Notes under the pieces: model-generated
Databases searched by the model: none
What the model saw: the letters and a program-made list of their open reading frames with translations, nothing else
What the model was told of the DNA's origin: nothing
Translations under genes and position numbers: made by a program
Origin: Pegea sp. RAD2-039
Lineage: Eukaryota > Chordata > Thaliacea > Salpida > Salpidae
Length of the DNA: 64,000 nucleotides
Direction: 5' to 3'
NCBI GenBank assembly: GCA_034620365.1
Contig: JAQGEQ010000263.1
Coordinates: 744,001-808,000, forward strand
Part shown: piece after piece, positions 59,080 to 64,000 of the stretch
Layout of the letters: the number at the start of each line of letters is the position of its first letter
Numbering within the stretch: position 1 is the stretch's first letter

Positions 59080-60335
59080 TGCTAGGTTAGATTTTGAGAA
59101 GTAGAAACATTTTTAAGCTTGAGTTGTCTTGATTAAATTCATAGTTAGTACTAAAAAGTTTAGCATCGTCTGCAAAGTTTCCGAAACCATCTAGATATGA
59201 AGAAAAGTCGATAACAATACAAAAGAGAAGAGACCAGAAGTACTGTTGATGTTCACCTTTAAGAAATCACTCAATCCGAAAGATGCACTGATAACAAATC
59301 ACCAGAAGTGTTAATAGAGATGAGAAACTGAATTAAAAGCTGAGAATGTTTGTATGAAGGATATTATTTAGATATTCAAAGAATTTGATGAAGAACATAG
59401 TTACTAGTGGACAGCACACTAGCTTGTCACCAAAAGATCTTTGAAGAAAGAATTCTGAAAGAGACTTTTGTGGACAAGATCAGTTTGAAGACTCGACAGA
59501 ATATTATACAGAAACTACTGATAAGGTAAATTAGTTGATAGTTTAATGGCTTATTTCTATCTCCTTCTTTAAGCAATGGAATAATGATAAAAGTCCTTCA
59601 TTTAAAAGGTAAGTAACTGATGAATAATGAAGAAATAAAAACATGAGATAAAGATTGTTTTCTAAAATAGAAATGAACTTGTTCACGTCATTCAAAATCT
59701 TAAGATCAGTGATTGCATCCAGACCAATAAAATTTGATTTTTCGCCTTTAGAATAAGATTTGTTGTATCGTTGACTTTGGTGAAGACTTTTTAAAAGCAA
59801 ATGTTGACAAGTTCACGGTATGGATGAATTTAATCGAGATTTAACAATTTTATACAAATTACGAACCGTTGTCACAAAGTTTATTTTTTCTGTTATTATG
59901 CATCGTTTAGTTTGATACTTCTTACAGTTGAAACAACTTTTGCTTTTCAAACAAGGGACATTAAGTTTGAGGCGAAAGTTTGATAAGATTGGATCTAATC
60001 ACATTTAGAATGAATCTGTTAATATTCTAAGTCACTTCTTAAACTTTTTTGCTGTCCATGGGACCTAATATCAAAATAACTCGAAGATGCCATCTGGTTT
60101 GAAATTTTATCGGATAGTCAAGACTGCGAAAGGAACGATAGGTCAGTTTGGCTGAATTCGACGAAATGGGACACAGATTAAGGAAGCTAGGGGTTGGTAA
60201 GAAAGAGCTAAAGACAACTGAATCATTGATAGCGGCAAATTCTTCACCACTCTTACGCATCTTGTTTATTTGCTTATTTCTTTTATCTCTTAAGTGATCG
60301 ATACTGAAGTTTCGGAGTTTGAACAGTTTGAACAA
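59080..60335 (-). mobile_element. degraded non-LTR retrotransposon (LINE) reverse transcriptase
   Basis: Minus-strand translation in shifting frames gives recognisable RT blocks in the right order: IIPLLKEGDRNKPLNYQ (near 59590-59530, the KKGDxxxPxNYRPISL motif), then SLLFCIVIDFSSYLDGF and NFADDAKLF (about 59250-59155, the catalytic xADD). Upstream, around 59800-59540, GLDAITDLKILNDV resembles the linker before the RT. Stops and frameshifts are numerous, so it is an old dead copy. The sequence up to 60335 may be its 5' part. Confidence 0.75.
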
Positions 60336-60336
60336 G

Positions 60337-60600
60337 TTATATCAACTCAGACGACACACATTACACCTTAATGAGCCTATATCACCTGGTACATTGGTCA
60401 GAGCGAAATTTTTCTCATTATTCTCATTTTTCCCATTAGTATATGGAATCAGCTGCCATCAGACATTGCCATGTCAAAGTCACTCGCGTTGTTCAAAAAG
60501 AAGTTCAAAGAGAAATTGTTAAGCCTATGATTGTTAAAGCGTCTACAGTTATTGATGCTAATCTGATGTAATTGTAGAAATACAAATAAAAGGTTAAAGA
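60337..60600 (+). mobile_element. LINE 3' fragment related to the copy at 36245-37495
   Basis: The plus strand codes for YQLRRHTLHLNEPISPGTLV, differing from the 36-kb copy only in a few residues, then after a small frame change WNQLPSDIAMSKSLALFKKK. It ends in an AATAAAAG-like tail near 60590. The tail differs from the CACCCTCC type of the other copy, so this is a sister subfamily. It abuts the oppositely oriented LINE at 59080-60335. Confidence 0.85.
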
Positions 60601-62558
60601 TAAAGATCTGCTTTTGGAGTCGAGTTGTTACCGAAAAATACCTCAATTTGATATGCTTAGAAAATTGCTTGTGTATTTCATTCAAAAATAAAATTCAAAA
60701 ATTTGTAATAAAACTAATTTGCCAATTTTTGTATACTTTTTTAGATGAGCGTTTATCAAATATATCATATTTTATGGATTTTTTGAGATTAAAATAATTT
60801 TTAGATTATTAGTCTATCATCTAAATAAGTCAATAAATTAGCAACACTCCAAATACCAGTATACTTTATTTAGCATCACAAATTTTCAAAACTTGTTTTT
60901 TTAGCATTAGAGCTTTACTTATTGGTTTAAGTTTTAGATCAAAGGTTTACCGAAGTAAATAGCATCAAATTAGCCTTTGTTTTTTAATTATTCTAGAATC
61001 AGATTTAAAGCTTTTTTGTTTTTGAAATTAAAACCAACTGAAGTATTATCAACCAATATCTTACTGTCATCAACAATTTTACAATCTTTCTAGCAAAAGT
61101 TTAAATGAGATAAATTTCTAAGTAGTCATCTTAATCTTTATAAAAGTTAATCTTTTATCTTACTTCTTACAATATCTTACTAATTTAATTTGTTTCTGGT
61201 GAATTAAAAAACATCTGCAGTATCTGAGATTGCAATATCATAACTAATTCCATAAAAATTAAATCAGATGTTTGAACTTTTTTACAAATGATCCGAAACC
61301 GGTTATACTTTAAAATGGTTTTGTTTTCAAAGTTATATAACTATAATTAACGTAAGTAGTTCATTAGAGCTCTTACATTTATAAGTTTTTGATAAACGGT
61401 TTTTAAAAATCTAAGTAAATATCTAAAAATATAAAAATCTTTAATAGATATTGCTTTTTAAGTTGACATTTTCACGAGCAGCATGCCTTGGTGAGAATGT
61501 AGATCCTTTTTACTTAACAAGTTTATATTTTAATAGAATTTAAAAAGAATTAATTAAAAAACTATGTTTAATATTTCTTTAAATTATTTTGTGAAATTAT
61601 TTATAATTAATGTTTATATTAACTGTTTTCATGTTCAGCGGATGAATATTTAAACGGTTGAATAGGCAGCGCAAATCAGTTTCGTCATATTTGATGGCTG
61701 GAAATGTTTAGAACAGATATTGTTTTTTTTATATAACTTTTAATCGATATATTTAATTATTTTATAAAATATCTTTACTGTTTTAAATAGTATCATTTAT
61801 ACTTTAGTAATAAATTGAGTGAGTTCTTATAGAAATTATAGAATTTAACTCAAGTATTTTTTTAATTTTATCTTTATTGTTTATACTTTCAAATTAGATC
61901 TTTATCTTTGATATTTTTTGTTATTTTTATTCCTTGGTTTAAATTTAAATCTTTTTAGAATTATGGTTTAAATAAATACAAAAAAATATTTAAAAAAGTA
62001 ATTTTTAAAAAGAAAATAATTTTATATTTTAAGATAAAAATAAAAAATTTGACTTAACTTTGCTAAATTAGTAATTATTTGAATAATAGAATAGAAATTT
62101 ATTTTTGTATAATAATTTTATTTAGATAACTTCTCAGTAATTGTATATAATTTATTTATATAAATTTAATTTTTTTTATGATAAAAATTTTATTTCTATG
62201 TTTTGATGTAATTAAAAATTTTTTTTTTACTATTTTAAGAGTTAAAAACTGAAAATATTAAAAGATTAATACTTCATGAAAACATCTAGACAAATATTAT
62301 AAGTAATTTTTTTATATCTTTATAAAACCTAAAAAAAATTACAAAAATTAAAAGTTAATTTTTATCAGCCAGTCTAATTATATAATATATAATAATAATA
62401 TTATATATATAATTATATAATTTTTTTTCATGGTTACAATTTTACTTTCTATAATTTAAACTTCTAGAAATTTCATTTGTTTTTGCATCTATATAATAGT
62501 TTACTTATTTTTATACAGACTGCAATATTGGACAATTAAATTAGGATGATATTCAGTT
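60601..62558. other. AT-rich upstream region of C/EBP
   Basis: Nearly 2 kb without a coding frame; 62380-62425 is a pure A/T palindromic stretch (TATAATATATAATAATAATA and its mirror). One GC-richer patch at about 61637-61710 (GCGGATGAATATTTAAACGG) could be regulatory for C/EBP, which is a guess. Confidence 0.45.
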
Positions 62559-63524
62559 ATGTCTTTTGACCCAAATTTCAATAGTGGTCAAGCAGATTCA
62601 AATTTCATGTCTGCTGATAGTTTTTTAGATTTCCAAGGTCTACCAGATAACGAGGATTCAATAGATATATCAAGCTTAGCATCTTTAAGTGGAATAGAAG
62701 CTGGTGAAGAAGACGATTTATTCAAATCTCTTTTCCAAATTTATCCACTTGATTCAGAGTTAAAAAAAGAAGATTTAATTGGCGGTGATAAAGAATTAGA
62801 ATCTTGCCAGCAGTATTTACAAAGCGCACCAACATCTGCTTGTTCTTCAGCGGCAACTTCTCCAGTACCCTTTAACTGTTTTAATACTCCTCCATTAACA
62901 CCACAGAGGTTTGAAAATAAAAGTTTGCTTCGTCAACATTTACAATTTAATGGGAAAAGCTCTAACATGGCTCAATTTTCACTGATGCAAGATAACGATA
63001 TAGGGCACCAAAGATATGAAGCGCAGAGATGCTTAAACTTAACACAGATTCCAAATAAATCTAATCCAAACTCTAATAATGGCATGAGCTCTCAAATCAA
63101 AACTGATCCTGAGGTATTATCTTCAATCCCTGATTATTTGCCAGTGAAACAGGAAAGTTCAGTTCAACCCGACACCCCACTAGCACTTACTACTGATCGA
63201 ACTAAACCATTATCATCAAATTTGAATATGGCAAATAAGCGACAATCCAATAATCATGTTATTGAACCACGAAACAAAAAATCGAAAACTATTGCTAAAG
63301 GAACACCAGAATATATCCAAAAACGAGAAAGGAACAATGTTGCTGTTCGTCGAAGTCGAGATAAAGCCAAACGTAAAGCTCTCGAGACACAAGAGAAAGT
63401 TCATTCATTGACAGAAGAAAATAAGATGCTACGGGAGCAAGTTAAAAGTCTCAGTCATGAAGTCAATACTTTGAAAGATGTACTGCAGAAAATATCACAA
63501 TGTCCTGGTGTAAAAACGCCTTAG
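62559..63524 (+). CDS. CEBP: CCAAT/enhancer-binding protein (C/EBP), bZIP transcription factor
   Basis: Sequence-specific transcription factor that binds CCAAT-type sites as a dimer. The 321-residue frame is intronless, as in most animal C/EBP genes. The bZIP lies at about residues 245-312: TPEYIQKRERNNVAVRRSRD is the basic region, matching the C/EBP signature RRERNNIAVRKSRDKAK, followed by a leucine zipper (VHSLTEENKMLREQVKSLSH and onward). The N-terminal part is acidic (ISSLASLSGIEAGEEDDLFK), typical of an activation domain, and contains a TPPLTPQ motif resembling the phosphorylated TPxxTP sites of vertebrate C/EBPs. Start at 62559; the 3' UTR follows to the window end. Confidence 0.94.
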   Translation: MSFDPNFNSGQADSNFMSADSFLDFQGLPDNEDSIDISSLASLSGIEAGEEDDLFKSLFQIYPLDSELKKEDLIGGDKELESCQQYLQSAPTSACSSAATSPVPFNCFNTPPLTPQRFENKSLLRQHLQFNGKSSNMAQFSLMQDNDIGHQRYEAQRCLNLTQIPNKSNPNSNNGMSSQIKTDPEVLSSIPDYLPVKQESSVQPDTPLALTTDRTKPLSSNLNMANKRQSNNHVIEPRNKKSKTIAKGTPEYIQKRERNNVAVRRSRDKAKRKALETQEKVHSLTEENKMLREQVKSLSHEVNTLKDVLQKISQCPGVKTP

Positions 63525-64000
63525 TTATACTTCTGCCAGTTTCCCTATAACCAACCCAAATGAGGTTTCTGTTTCAAAATTGGCCGAGCACAAAATGTTG
63601 ATGTGAAAAACCGATCTAATTTATCGGTACGTTTTATTTCATTCTTACTTTTATCGCTTTGATTTAGCTTAAAAAGCTTAAAAACCAATAAAAATTATAC
63701 AAATGGTCAGCAACTGTTTGCACCCTGTTAATTTCTAATGTAAATAGCATTATTTTATAAAAAGAACTTTTGAAAAAAGTCTGAACATTAAATTGTCTTT
63801 TGTACATTAACTTTTCACCTCTTCAGTATCTTCGATTTAATCGAAATCTCCTTATAATGCATTAAACTTTTAATGTTTCAAGACTGTCAGTATTTTAATA
63901 ATGTCTCTAATCATTAAAGTTTATTTTGATCCAAAATTTGTAGATAAATCCTTACTTGTTAGTAAGTTGTTGCTGATATACCAGTATTTTCAATTATTAT
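63525..64000 (+). other. C/EBP 3' flank
   Basis: Likely 3' UTR and AT-rich intergenic DNA; no further gene begins before the window ends. Confidence 0.5.

Overview
This window is nuclear DNA from an animal. It is AT-rich and has many short spliced introns, often about 50 nt. It carries metazoan-type genes: a de novo DNA methyltransferase (DNMT3), the ciliary protein CPLANE1, DENND6, FBXO7, ZC3H18 and a C/EBP bZIP factor. An early-branching invertebrate such as a sponge or cnidarian fits, but the sequence alone does not fix the phylum.

Layout. 1-2782: 3' part of DNMT3 (+). 3254-4752: unrecognised basic protein (-). 6686-9632: DENND6 (+). 10363-19427: CPLANE1 (-), followed at once by intronless FBXO7 (-) and intronless MTHFD2 (-). 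25133-25876: DCXR-like reductase (+). 26364-27278: a DsbA/FrnE-family thioredoxin-fold gene (+) whose active-site CPWC reads UGA-P-W-C, with a SECIS-like hairpin in its 3' UTR. 28988-32599: unrecognised coiled-coil protein (+). 32748-34661: secreted or membrane protein (-). 34974-35738: TPMT (-). 36245-37495: LINE. 37858-40068: ACAA2 thiolase (+). 40775-43926: two broken LTR-element fossils and a repeat. 45405-45890: orphan gene. 46127-53935: four tandem 1.97-kb units, each with an alpha carbonic anhydrase gene plus copied pieces of two other genes. 54200-58336: ZC3H18 (+). 59080-60545: degraded LINE pieces. 62559-63524: C/EBP (+).

The standout is the probable selenoprotein. It has an in-frame UGA exactly at the first active-site cysteine, intact exons on both sides, and a 3' UTR hairpin with the AUGA / AA / GA elements of a SECIS. 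Other signals: (i) the palindrome TGACGTCA recurs about once per ~50-nt intron in ZC3H18 and twice in one DNMT3 intron, and is frequent in CPLANE1 exons; (ii) a tRNA-derived SINE shares its 3' tail with the LINE at 36245-37495; (iii) the carbonic anhydrase array carries a copied ZC3H18 exon and two DHX37-like exons in each unit; (iv) a 31-bp minisatellite lies where the CCCH finger of ZC3H18 should be encoded.

The genes are independent housekeeping or developmental loci, not one pathway. Introns were placed by eye from GT-AG sites and protein similarity recalled from memory; no database search was run.
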